Notes under the pieces: model-generated
Told to the model about the DNA's origin: nothing
What the model saw: only the letters and a program-made list of their open reading frames with translations
Database searches by the model: none
Assembly: GCA_016177515.1 (NCBI GenBank)
Contig: JACOUZ010000126.1
Coordinates: 1 to 12,871, forward strand
Direction: 5' to 3'
Length of the DNA: 12,871 bases
DNA from: Acidobacteriota bacterium
GTDB lineage: Bacteria > Acidobacteriota > Polarisedimenticolia > Gp22-AA2
In this document: in pieces, positions 6,055-12,871 of the stretch
Layout of the letters: each line of letters opens with the position of its first letter
How positions within the stretch are numbered: position 1 is the stretch's first letter
Translations under genes and position numbers: made by a program

Positions 6055-6644
6055 CCGCGTCCCGCGCCGTTGCCTGGCGCGGGGCGGCCGGCCCGGCGAG
6101 GGTGAACCACATGCTGGACGATGCAGTCGGCCCAACCGGCCCGGAAGACGTGCGCGAGGAGCCCGCGGCCGACGCGGCCGAAGTCGTGCGCCTGACCGAG
6201 CGCATCCTGCACGGCCTCGGCCTGGACGTCAAGGCCACCGCGCGCGACGGCCCGGATGCGATCCAGGTCGATCTCGCCGGCCGCGACGGCGACTTCCTCC
6301 TGAGCCGCAAGGGCGAGGGGCTGGGCGCCCTGCAATACCTCCTCAACCGGATCATCTACCGGGGCCGGAAGGGCAGGAAGATTCAGGTCGACTGCGGCGG
6401 GTTCCGCAAGCTGCGGGAGGACGAGATCGTGGAGATCGCGGTGCGCTCCGCCGAGAAGGTGAAGGCGGGCGGCGAGGAGTGCGTCCTGAGCCCCCTCAAT
6501 CCCTACGAGCGCCGGCTGGTGCATCTCGCCCTGGCCGAGATCGGCGGAGTCGAAACGCGCAGCATCGGCGACGGCTTCCTGAAGAAGATCGCCATCGTGC
6601 CCGCCGGGAAGCCCAAACAGGACGGAGAACCGGGCGGCCGCTGA
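6051..6644 (+). CDS. Jag/KhpB-like KH-R3H RNA-binding protein
   Basis: Relative of Jag (KhpB, SpoIIIJ-associated), a single-stranded nucleic-acid-binding protein normally encoded after yidC. From ATG 6051 it has 197 residues. About 45 low-complexity residues lead into a KH domain (VVRLTERILHGLGL onward; EGLGALQYLLNRII is the typical KH helix) and a C-terminal R3H domain (NPYERRLVHLAL … VETRSIGDG). The KH loop, usually GxxG, reads SRKG. The separate Jag N-terminal domain of Firmicutes is absent. ATG 6051 overlaps the yidC stop; ATG 6111, with a GAGG upstream, is an alternative giving 177 residues. Family assignment is firm, the exact start is not. Confidence 0.88.
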   Translation: MTASRAVAWRGAAGPARVNHMLDDAVGPTGPEDVREEPAADAAEVVRLTERILHGLGLDVKATARDGPDAIQVDLAGRDGDFLLSRKGEGLGALQYLLNRIIYRGRKGRKIQVDCGGFRKLREDEIVEIAVRSAEKVKAGGEECVLSPLNPYERRLVHLALAEIGGVETRSIGDGFLKKIAIVPAGKPKQDGEPGGR

Positions 6645-6686
6645 CCCGCGCCCCGGCCGCCGCGCAACACTACAGGCCCCTCTCCC

Positions 6687-8123
6687 ATGCTCGATCCCCG
6701 ATCCCTCCGGTCCGGCGACAGCGGCCCTGAGACCGGGCCGGCCCCGGCGCCGGTCTCCGAGACGATCGTCGCGATCTCGACGCCTCCTGGCCGGGGCGGC
6801 ATCGGCGTCGTCCGGCTGTCGGGCCCGCGCGCCCTCGCCATCGCGTCGGCGTTGTTCCGGCCCGGCCGAAAGGATCCCGGCGGCGGGCGGATCGCATTCG
6901 GCCGCTTCGTGGACAGGGGCGGCGAGACGATCGACCACGGGTACCTGGCGGCCTTCCGCCCGCCGCGCAGCTTCACCGGCGAGGAGACGGCGGAGCTGTG
7001 GGCCCACGGAAGCCCTGCGGCCCTGCGGCTTCTGGTGGAGGCCGCCGTCGCCCTGGGGGCCCGGCCGGCCACGCCGGGGGAGTTCACGCTGCGCGCCTTC
7101 CTGAACGGGCGCATCGACGTCACCCAGGCCGAGGCGATACGCGATCTGATCGAGGCGCGCACCGCCTTCCAGGCGAAGGTGGCGCACGATCAGGTCCTGG
7201 GGCGCGTCTCCTCCGCAGTCAATCACCTGAAGGACCGCCTGGCGGAGATCGTGGCCCGTTTCGAGGCGGCGATCGAGTTCTCCGAGGAAGGCGAAGCGGG
7301 CCGCTTCCTGCCGGAGGGCGGCCTGCTGCGGGACGTCGGCGAGCTGCGGCGAGGCATCGAGGATCTGGCGGGGACCTGCGAGCGCGGCCGGCGCGTGCGC
7401 GACGGGGTGTCGGTGGCGATCGTCGGATCGCCGAACGCCGGGAAATCCAGCCTGTTCAACCGGCTCCTGGAGGAGGATCGGGCAATCGTCACGGCGATCG
7501 CCGGCACCACGCGGGACGTCCTGGAGGAGACGCTCGATCTGCGCGGCATCCCGGTGGCGCTCCGCGACACCGCCGGTCTGCACGAGCCGCGCGACGAGGC
7601 CGAAGCCGAGGCGGTGCGGCGGGCGCGCGGTGCTTTGGCCACGGCCGGCGTCCTCCTCCTGGTCCTCGACGGATCGCGGCCCCTCCGGGACGACGAGCGG
7701 GCGCTTCTCGACGGCCTCGACCCGGCGCGCGCCGTCGTCGTGATCAACAAGGCCGACCTGTCCTCCGGTCTGGGGCTGGACGAGGCCCTGCGCCTGAAGA
7801 GGCGGCACGCCGCGCTCGAGGTCTCCGCGAAGACCGGGGCCGGGATCGAGGCCCTGCGGCGGCGGCTGGAGGAGGCGGCCGGATCGGGGGCGGCGGCGAC
7901 GCGCGAGGAGACGTTCATCACCAACGTCCGCCACAAGGACCTCCTCCTGAAGGCGGCCGGCGCGCTCCGGCGCGCCGGGGACGGGGCGGTCCGCGGCGTG
8001 CCGGACGAGTACCTGATCCCGGATTACCGCGAGGCGCTCGACCGGCTCGGCGAGATCACCGGGGAAGTGGGAATCGACGGCATCTACGAGCGCATCTTCA
8101 GGAATTTCTGCATCGGCAAATGA
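6687..8123 (+). CDS. mnmE: tRNA uridine-5-carboxymethylaminomethyl modification GTPase MnmE
   Basis: With MnmG, MnmE installs the (carboxymethyl)aminomethyl group on uridine 34 of certain tRNAs, using a folate-derived carbon. The 478 residues have the folate-binding N-terminal domain (TIVAISTPPGRGGIGVVRLSG, from residue 26), helical parts, and an inserted GTPase domain. G1 is GSPNAGKS (247–254), G2 GTTRD (273–277), G3 DTAG (294–297) and G4 NKAD (354–357). The C-terminal CIGK (475–478) holds the essential cysteine. ATG 6687 adds about 22 residues before the usual N-terminus and has no obvious ribosome site; no later ATG or GTG fits. A 42-bp gap separates it from the preceding gene, and its stop overlaps mnmG (ATGA). 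Confidence 0.97.
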   Translation: MLDPRSLRSGDSGPETGPAPAPVSETIVAISTPPGRGGIGVVRLSGPRALAIASALFRPGRKDPGGGRIAFGRFVDRGGETIDHGYLAAFRPPRSFTGEETAELWAHGSPAALRLLVEAAVALGARPATPGEFTLRAFLNGRIDVTQAEAIRDLIEARTAFQAKVAHDQVLGRVSSAVNHLKDRLAEIVARFEAAIEFSEEGEAGRFLPEGGLLRDVGELRRGIEDLAGTCERGRRVRDGVSVAIVGSPNAGKSSLFNRLLEEDRAIVTAIAGTTRDVLEETLDLRGIPVALRDTAGLHEPRDEAEAEAVRRARGALATAGVLLLVLDGSRPLRDDERALLDGLDPARAVVVINKADLSSGLGLDEALRLKRRHAALEVSAKTGAGIEALRRRLEEAAGSGAAATREETFITNVRHKDLLLKAAGALRRAGDGAVRGVPDEYLIPDYREALDRLGEITGEVGIDGIYERIFRNFCIGK

Positions 8124-10093
8124 CATCGGTGAGGATGGACGGCGCGGAAAAGACGGCGTACGACGTCGTGGTCGTCGGGGCGGGGCACGCCGGCTGCGAA
8201 GCGGCGCTGGCCGCCGCGCGCATGGGGTGCGAGACCGCTCTCGTCACCCTCGACGCGCGGGCCGTGGCGCGCATGTCGTGCAACCCGGCGATCGGCGGGC
8301 TCGCCAAGGGACACCTGGTGCGGGAGATCGACGCGCTGGGCGGCGAGATGGGCCGGGCCATCGACGAAACCGGAATCCAGTTCCGGCTGCTCAACAGGAG
8401 CCGCGGGCCGGCGGTGCAGGCGCCCCGGGCGCAGGCCGACAAGGAGGCGTACTCCGGCCGGATGCACCGCGTGGTCTCGGCCACCAGGCGCCTGACGCTC
8501 ATCGAGGCGGAGACGCGCGATCTTCTCGTCGAGGACGGCGCCCTCGTGGGCGTCGTGCTGGCGGACGGACGCATCCTGCGGGCCGCCTGCGCTGTGGTCA
8601 CGACCGGGACGTTCCTGCGCGGCCTCCTGCACATCGGACTGGAGAACCGTCCCGGAGGGAGGATCAACGAGAAGACCTCGGTCGGCCTGTCGCAGGCGCT
8701 CTTGCGGCTCGGACTGCCCATGGGGCGTCTGAAGACCGGCACGCCGCCGCGCGTCCTCCGGGACTCGGTCGATTTCGACGCGATGGACCGGCAGCCGGGC
8801 GACCTGGAGCCGGTGCCGTTCTCCTTCGACACCGACGCCATCACGACGCCACAGGTCGACTGTCACATCACCTTCACCAACCCGAAAACGCACGCCATCA
8901 TCCGCGGCAGCCTCGACCGGTCGCCCCTGTACACGGGGCGCATCACCTCGGTGGGCCCGCGCTACTGCCCGTCGATCGAGGACAAGGTGGTGCGCTTCGC
9001 CGACCGCGATCGCCACCAGATCTTCGTCGAGCCCGAGGGGCGCGACCATCCGTGGATCTACCTGAACGGGGTGTCCACCAGCCTGCCGGCCGAGGCGCAG
9101 GCCGAGATGGTCCGATCGATTCGCGGGCTGGAGCAGGCCGAGGTCGTGCGCGCCGGCTACGCCGTCGAGTACGACTTCGTGCAGCCGACCGCCTGCCGGC
9201 ACACGCTGGAGACGAAGCGGGTGCGCGGCCTGTTCCTGGCGGGGCAGATCAACGGCACGACCGGCTACGAGGAGGCGGCGGCGCTGGGCCTCGTCGCCGG
9301 CATGAACGCCGCACTGCGGGCCCAGGGACGGCCGCCGCTCGTCCTGTCGCGCGGCGAGGCGTACATCGGCGTCCTGGTGGACGACCTGGTGCTGAAGGGG
9401 ACCGCCGAGCCGTACCGGATGTTCACGTCGCGCGCCGAGTACCGGTTGCTGCTCGACGTGGACAGCGCCGATCTGCGGCTGACCGGCCACGGCCGCTCCG
9501 CCGGACTCATCGGCGACGGCCGCTACGCGCGGTTCCTCGAAAGGCGCGACGGGATCCTTGCCTTCGCCCGTGATCTCGAAACGCAGACGCTCCCGCCGGC
9601 GAGCGACGCGGCGCGCCGTGCGGAAGAGTCGCTCGGCGTCCGCATCACCGAGCCGACCACGCCGGCGCGCCTTCTCCGGCGCAGCGACGTCGACATCGAG
9701 GCCCTCCTCCGGCTGGTGGGCGGCCAGTCGCCGCCGGCGTTGCGGCAGCGCGACCGGCGCTACGTCGCCAGCCGCCTGCGCTACGGCGGATACATCGAGC
9801 GGCAGCAGAGGGACCTGGAGAGACTGCGGCGCGAGGAGGGGAGACGCATCCCTCCCGGGTTCGAGTACGAAGGGATCCCGGGGCTGTCGAGCGAGATCGT
9901 CGAGAAGCTCACGCGGGCGCGCCCGGAGACCCTGGCGCAGGCGGCCCGCATCTCCGGCGTAACGCCGGCCGCTCTCAGCCTGATCAACATCTTCCTGGAG
10001 AAGACCGTCAGGACGGCCGGACCCCGGGCCGGCGCGGGGGAACCGGCCTACTTCAGGAACAGCTCCCGCACGTCCACGCCGAAGAACTGGTAG
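8120..10093 (+). CDS. mnmG: tRNA uridine-5-carboxymethylaminomethyl modification enzyme MnmG (GidA)
   Basis: FAD-dependent partner of MnmE in wobble-uridine modification. The 657 residues include the FAD-binding GAGHAGCEA (20–28), RMSCNPAIGGLAKGH (51–65), GRLKTGTPPR, YCPSIEDK with C283, VQPTACRHTLETK, and the GLFLAGQINGTTGYEEAA segment. ATG 8120 overlaps the mnmE stop; ATG 8135 is a close alternative. The recognisable family sequence ends near LINIFLEKTVR (about residue 632). The last 25 or so residues are unlike the family, and the final 15 codons are antisense to the end of the convergent gene at 10048–10878. This suggests that the original stop was lost. The usual partner rsmG follows only after that intervening gene. 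Confidence 0.97.
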   Translation: MTSVRMDGAEKTAYDVVVVGAGHAGCEAALAAARMGCETALVTLDARAVARMSCNPAIGGLAKGHLVREIDALGGEMGRAIDETGIQFRLLNRSRGPAVQAPRAQADKEAYSGRMHRVVSATRRLTLIEAETRDLLVEDGALVGVVLADGRILRAACAVVTTGTFLRGLLHIGLENRPGGRINEKTSVGLSQALLRLGLPMGRLKTGTPPRVLRDSVDFDAMDRQPGDLEPVPFSFDTDAITTPQVDCHITFTNPKTHAIIRGSLDRSPLYTGRITSVGPRYCPSIEDKVVRFADRDRHQIFVEPEGRDHPWIYLNGVSTSLPAEAQAEMVRSIRGLEQAEVVRAGYAVEYDFVQPTACRHTLETKRVRGLFLAGQINGTTGYEEAAALGLVAGMNAALRAQGRPPLVLSRGEAYIGVLVDDLVLKGTAEPYRMFTSRAEYRLLLDVDSADLRLTGHGRSAGLIGDGRYARFLERRDGILAFARDLETQTLPPASDAARRAEESLGVRITEPTTPARLLRRSDVDIEALLRLVGGQSPPALRQRDRRYVASRLRYGGYIERQQRDLERLRREEGRRIPPGFEYEGIPGLSSEIVEKLTRARPETLAQAARISGVTPAALSLINIFLEKTVRTAGPRAGAGEPAYFRNSSRTSTPKNW

Positions 10094-10878
10094 CCGCTGT
10101 AGCGCAAGACCGTCAGATTCTCCCACTCCTCCTTCCCCTCCAGGTTGAGGGTGAAGGTCTTGAATTCCAGCTGGTCCGGCAGGGATAGACTATGTAACTC
10201 ATTGAGAAATGTGATGTTATAACCCTGACCCTGAGGTTTCTTGCCCATCGGGAAGATCAAGAATCGGGGGGCCTGGCGGTAGGCCTTCAGCTGATCCTTG
10301 AGGCGCTCCGTCTGATTGCCGGGCTCCGCCTCGACCTTGAGAATGTTGTAATTCTCGATGTCCACCCAAATCCTTCCGCTCCACTGGTAAATCGTCGTGC
10401 CGGTGGTGAATGGCAGCGGCGCCGTGAACTCCAGGATGTGTGCCTCCCGCAAAGAGAACCACTCCTGCCCCGCGTAGCGGAAATGGAAGAGTTTCTGTCG
10501 ATCCGGCGCGAACATCAGCGTCCACGAAAAAGCGTCCGGGAAGCTGAAATCGAGCCTCGTCTCGGGCACGTTCTTTCCCAGGCGTCCTGTGTGCGCCTGG
10601 CGGAATGGCCGGTATCTCTGCTCCTGGGCCTCGACATACATGTAGTCGAAGCGCCTTTCGTTCTTCGGATCGTCGGTCGCGCGGATCGACTCGATGCAGA
10701 CGAAGCGCAGGGCGACCGTCTCGTAGGTGTGTGCCCTCTGGCCCAGGCTCCTCAGCAACGGGTCCAGGTCGACCGTGGCATTCGCACCCTGCGCGGCGGC
10801 GGCGACCGAAGCCCCTGCCCAGATTCCCAGGAGTACCGTGCCCACGAGCGCGAATAGCCGCCGAAGTCCGCCGCGCAT
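10048..10878 (-). CDS. Hypothetical secreted protein (possible LolA-like fold)
   Basis: I do not recognise this gene. From ATG 10878 it has 276 residues: a signal peptide (MRGGLRR, hydrophobic 8–26, cleavage near ASVAAAA), then a soluble beta-rich region. The segment IWVDIENYNILKVEAEPG resembles the 'WVD…LKVE' strands of LolA-like periplasmic proteins, but this is weak. No lipobox is seen. The start is chosen because GGAGGT lies about 7 nt upstream; a GTG at 10893 in the same frame would overlap that site. The 3' end overlaps mnmG by 46 nt, tail to tail, and the start is 39 bp from the divergent rsmG. Codons at 10181–10220 include TTA, CTA, AGT, ACA and AAT, unlike its neighbours, suggesting acquisition. 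No function is proposed. Confidence 0.8.
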   Translation of the reverse strand: MRGGLRRLFALVGTVLLGIWAGASVAAAAQGANATVDLDPLLRSLGQRAHTYETVALRFVCIESIRATDDPKNERRFDYMYVEAQEQRYRPFRQAHTGRLGKNVPETRLDFSFPDAFSWTLMFAPDRQKLFHFRYAGQEWFSLREAHILEFTAPLPFTTGTTIYQWSGRIWVDIENYNILKVEAEPGNQTERLKDQLKAYRQAPRFLIFPMGKKPQGQGYNITFLNELHSLSLPDQLEFKTFTLNLEGKEEWENLTVLRYSGYQFFGVDVRELFLK

Positions 10879-10884
10879 CCTGCC

Positions 10885-10890
10885 CACCTC
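10885..10890 (-). promoter_or_regulatory. Ribosome binding site of the hypothetical secreted protein
   Basis: GGAGGT on the minus strand, about 6–7 nt before ATG 10878. It favours this ATG over the GTG at 10893. Confidence 0.65.
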
Positions 10891-10898
10891 CACGGGCC

Positions 10899-10908
10899 GT
10901 GCTAAGGT
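10899..10908 (+). promoter_or_regulatory. Likely rsmG promoter, extended −10, leaderless type
   Basis: GTGCTAAGGT is a TG-C extension with TAAGGT. Only 9 nt separate it from the rsmG ATG, so transcription would begin at or just before the start codon. No Shine-Dalgarno is present to suggest otherwise. Confidence 0.4.
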
Positions 10909-10917
10909 AAGCCCGCT

Positions 10918-11553
10918 ATGGTATCCGTTTTTCGCGACCGGCTGGTCGCCGGCTCACGATCGATCGGCCGATCGCTCTCGGAGAAAGAGATAGGGGCGTT
11001 CGAGGCCCACTATCACCTCCTGCGGGTCTGGAGCCGGCGGATGAATCTGACCGGACTCAAGGACGAAGAGCAGATCGTCCGCCGCCACTTCCTGGAGCCG
11101 ATCGCGGCCGCCCACCTGGTCGGCGAGGAAGGGAGGCTGGTCGACATCGGATCGGGAAACGGATTCCCGGCAATCCCTCTGAAAATCCTCCGGCCCCGGA
11201 TCGAGCTGGTTCTGGTCGAGGCATCGGAGAAGAAATCGGCCTTTCTCTGGGCCGTCCTTCGCGAGCTTCACCTGGAAGGGGCCAGGGTCGAGACCAGGCA
11301 CGTCCGGGAGATCGCCGATCTGGCCGATCTCCTGCCCTGTCGATACCTTACGCTGCGCGCCATCCGGGTGAGGGATGTGTTGAAGAATGGGACGGTCGCA
11401 ATCCTGGAGCCGGACGGGATGGGGCTGTTCTTCCTGTCGGCGGGGGACGCCGGGTCCCTGCGCGACCGTCCGGTCCCGGGGCTGCGCCTGGTCGACACCC
11501 TTCCCCTGCCTTCCAGTCCCGGCTCGGTGGTGGCCATCCTCAAGCCCTGCTGA
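10918..11553 (+). CDS. rsmG: 16S rRNA (guanine-N7)-methyltransferase RsmG (GidB)
   Basis: Methylates N7 of G527 in 16S rRNA, using SAM. The 211 residues match the family: HYHLLRVWSRRMNLTGLKDEEQIVRRHFLEP (31–61), the SAM-binding loop LVDIGSGNGFPAIPL (74–88), and LVEASEKKSAFL (99–110). The later RxE/RAVA region is loosely kept as LTLRAIRVRDVL. ATG 10918 is the first plausible start and has an extended −10 just upstream but no ribosome site. rsmG is normally right after mnmG; here a minus-strand gene separates them, so rsmG needs its own promoter. The parS cluster begins 14 bp after its stop. Confidence 0.96.
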   Translation: MVSVFRDRLVAGSRSIGRSLSEKEIGAFEAHYHLLRVWSRRMNLTGLKDEEQIVRRHFLEPIAAAHLVGEEGRLVDIGSGNGFPAIPLKILRPRIELVLVEASEKKSAFLWAVLRELHLEGARVETRHVREIADLADLLPCRYLTLRAIRVRDVLKNGTVAILEPDGMGLFFLSAGDAGSLRDRPVPGLRLVDTLPLPSSPGSVVAILKPC

Positions 11554-11567
11554 GGGCGGCCTTCGGA

Positions 11568-11583
11568 TGTTCCACGTGGAACA
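11568..11583. promoter_or_regulatory. parS site 1
   Basis: TGTTCCACGTGGAACA, a perfect 16-bp palindrome matching the bacterial chromosomal parS consensus. ParB loads and slides from such sites. It sits 14 bp after rsmG. Confidence 0.97.
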
Positions 11584-11605
11584 TGCATGCAAAAGGTCCT
11601 CCGGA

Positions 11606-11621
11606 TGTTCCACGTGGAACA
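11606..11621. promoter_or_regulatory. parS site 2
   Basis: Identical 16-bp palindrome, 38 bp from the first. It shares the 5' flank CGGA with both other copies. Confidence 0.97.
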
Positions 11622-11646
11622 CTGGCGGGCGGGACGTCCCCCCGGA

Positions 11647-11662
11647 TGTTCCACGTGGAACA
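11647..11662. promoter_or_regulatory. parS site 3
   Basis: Third identical palindrome, 41 bp from the second and 37 bp before the proposed parA −10. With ParB bound, this cluster could also affect parAB transcription. Confidence 0.97.
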
Positions 11663-11699
11663 TTCGAGGGTCATCGGGCGGCCCGAACCTGGTTCGCCT

Positions 11700-11709
11700 G
11701 TGCTAACCT
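11700..11709 (+). promoter_or_regulatory. Likely parA promoter, extended −10, leaderless type
   Basis: GTGCTAACCT, with the same TG-C extension and the same 9-nt gap to the ATG as at rsmG. No Shine-Dalgarno is seen before parA. Confidence 0.4.
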
Positions 11710-11718
11710 TCGCCGCAC

Positions 11719-12519
11719 ATGGGACGCATCGTCGCCATCGCCAACCAAAAGGGTGGGGTCGGCAAGACGACGACAGCGGTCAGCCTGGCGGCTGCGCTGG
11801 CGATCGCCGAGCGGCCGACGCTTCTTGTCGACATGGATTCGCAGGCCTCTTCGACGAAGGGCCTGGGCCTTAAGCCCAATCCCGGCGGGGAGATGTACAG
11901 CGTTCTGGCAGGCGAGGTGCCGCTCGATCAAATACTTCAGCCGACAGAGCTGGAGTGCCTGACCGTGGCTCCAGCGAGCCGCGATCTGGCCGGCATCGAG
12001 ATCGAGCTGGCCGGCGTCCAGGGGCGCGAGTTTCGCCTGCGGGAGGCGGTCGCCGCGGTCCGCGATCGCTTCCAGTACATCCTGGTCGACTGCCCACCCT
12101 CGCTCGGTCTCCTGACGATCAATGCCCTGGCAGCGGCCGACGGAATCCTGATTCCCGTGCAGTGCGAGTACCTGGCGCTCGAGGGTGTATCGGAGCTGGT
12201 CGAGACGCTCTACAGAATCCGCGCGTCGGTCAATCAGGCTCTCGAGCTGGACGGCGTTCTGCTCACCATGTACGATGACAGGACGAACCTGTCCCGCCAG
12301 GTCGTCGCCGACATCCGCTCGTTCTTCAAGGAAAGGGTCTTCCGGACGATTGTGCCGCGAAACGTCAGGCTCGGCGAGGCCCCCAGCTTCGGCAAGCCAA
12401 TCATGCTGTACGACATCCGCTCCAAGGGGTCAGAATCGTACTTGAACCTGGCCAGAGAGGTCATCCGACGCTATGAAAAGACAGGCACTCGGCAAAGGAT
12501 TGAGCAGCCTCATCCCTGA
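11719..12519 (+). CDS. parA: Chromosome partitioning ATPase ParA (Soj)
   Basis: ParA is a DNA-binding ATPase whose ParB-driven turnover moves the parS-marked origin. The 266 residues have the deviant Walker A KGGVGKTT (11–18, with the signature lysine K11 and K16), the A' segment LLVDMDSQASS, and Walker B ILVDCPPSLGLLTINAL. The C-terminal VPRNVRLGEAPSFGKP is the normal Soj motif. It has no N-terminal helix-turn-helix domain, as in chromosomal Soj rather than plasmid ParA. The A' segment normally reads DxDPQ; here Pro is Ser. It follows three parS sites and overlaps parB by 47 nt, which implies co-expression. Confidence 0.96.
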   Translation: MGRIVAIANQKGGVGKTTTAVSLAAALAIAERPTLLVDMDSQASSTKGLGLKPNPGGEMYSVLAGEVPLDQILQPTELECLTVAPASRDLAGIEIELAGVQGREFRLREAVAAVRDRFQYILVDCPPSLGLLTINALAAADGILIPVQCEYLALEGVSELVETLYRIRASVNQALELDGVLLTMYDDRTNLSRQVVADIRSFFKERVFRTIVPRNVRLGEAPSFGKPIMLYDIRSKGSESYLNLAREVIRRYEKTGTRQRIEQPHP

Positions 12520-12871
12520 GCCGGCCCAGATCCGGGCGGATGCGGGACTGCTGATGCTGGACGTGGAGCGGATCAAGCCTGGCCGCCACCAGCCGCGATC
12601 CGACTTCGGCGCCCTGGAGGGGCTGGTCGACTCCATCCGCGAGAACGGAATCGTCCAGCCGGTGATCGTGCGGCAGGAAGCCGACGGCTTTCACCTGGTC
12701 GCCGGCGAGAGGCGCTGGCGGGCCGCCCAGATCGCCGGCATGGAGAGGATCCCTGCCATCGTGCGCAAAGTGGCGGACGACCGGGCGCTCGAGATTGCCC
12801 TGATTGAAAACATCCAGAGGAAAGATCTCAACCCCATCGAGGAGGCCAGGGCATACGAGATACTCCTGGAC
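12473..12871 (+). CDS. parB: Chromosome partitioning protein ParB (Spo0J), 3' end outside window
   Basis: ParB binds parS and uses CTP to clamp and slide along DNA around the origin. The 133 codons visible run to the window edge, so about half the protein is missing. They begin MKRQALGKGLSSLIP, the standard N-terminus, and include the CTP-pocket motifs SIRENGIVQPVIV (54–66), GERRWRAA (78–85) and ENIQRKDLNPIEEA (112–125). The helix-turn-helix and dimerisation domains lie beyond the window. ATG 12473 is inside the end of parA (47-nt overlap); GAGAGG lies about 12 nt upstream. It probably binds the three parS sites before parA. Confidence 0.96.
   Translation, partial: MKRQALGKGLSSLIPEPAQIRADAGLLMLDVERIKPGRHQPRSDFGALEGLVDSIRENGIVQPVIVRQEADGFHLVAGERRWRAAQIAGMERIPAIVRKVADDRALEIALIENIQRKDLNPIEEARAYEILLD

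Noticed and set aside
5730..8126. 798-codon minus-strand open frame across yidC, jag and mnmE
   Set aside because: It spans three recognised genes on the other strand and its translation has no coherent domain; an antisense shadow.
10005..10060. Terminator between mnmG and the convergent gene
   Set aside because: CGGCC/GGCCG repeats give only imperfect stems and no T-tract follows.
8084..10126. 680-codon minus-strand open frame antisense to mnmG
   Set aside because: mnmG is unmistakable on the plus strand; the antisense translation is Arg/Ala/Gly-rich with no motifs.
11568..11962. Small peptides beginning MFHVEH downstream of rsmG
   Set aside because: Each is just a parS palindrome read as codons (ATG TTC CAC GTG GAA CAT), a known annotation artefact.
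1..12871. tRNA genes, rRNA genes, CRISPR arrays, insertion sequences
   Set aside because: Looked for by eye on both strands; no cloverleaf, spaced repeat array or transposase frame was found.

Overview
This window is the chromosomal replication-origin neighbourhood of a high-GC bacterium. It has the widely conserved layout in which dnaA–dnaN point one way and rpmH–rnpA–yidD–yidC–jag–mnmE–mnmG–rsmG–parA–parB point the other way. A YidC with a large periplasmic domain, plus a secreted protein with a signal peptide, suggest a Gram-negative (diderm) cell. Phylum cannot be fixed from sequence alone; an acidobacterial or deltaproteobacterial-type lineage is a guess.

Left part (1–2791, minus strand): dnaN (sliding clamp, missing only what lies beyond base 1) and dnaA (initiator). 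They are separated by a 241-bp spacer holding four GTCCACA-core DnaA-box-like sites and a likely dnaN promoter. Centre (2792–3570): a 779-bp gene-free stretch between the divergent dnaA and rpmH genes. It holds a perfect inverted pair of consensus DnaA boxes, a probable dnaA promoter, an AT-rich direct-repeat tract, a striking 163-nt nested inverted-repeat structure, and a strong rpmH promoter. Together the two gene-free stretches look like a bipartite oriC.

Right part (3571–10093, plus strand): a tightly packed run for ribosomal protein bL34, the RNase P protein, YidD, YidC, a Jag/KhpB-like RNA-binding protein, and the tRNA-U34 modification pair MnmE/MnmG. Start and stop codons overlap at five of the junctions. 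An unrecognised secreted protein (10048–10878, minus strand), with local codon usage unlike its neighbours, sits between mnmG and rsmG and overlaps the 3' end of mnmG. Then follow rsmG (16S rRNA methyltransferase), three perfect parS palindromes, parA, and the first 133 codons of parB, cut by the window end.

Functionally the window links replication initiation (DnaA, DnaN, oriC), origin segregation (ParA, ParB, parS), translation (bL34, RnpA, MnmE/G, RsmG) and membrane-protein insertion (YidD, YidC, Jag). The genes are mostly ordinary core genes. The least explained signals are the nested inverted repeat upstream of rpmH, a recurring extended −10 motif (TGCTA-N3-T) at several starts including two leaderless-looking ones, and the foreign-looking secreted protein.
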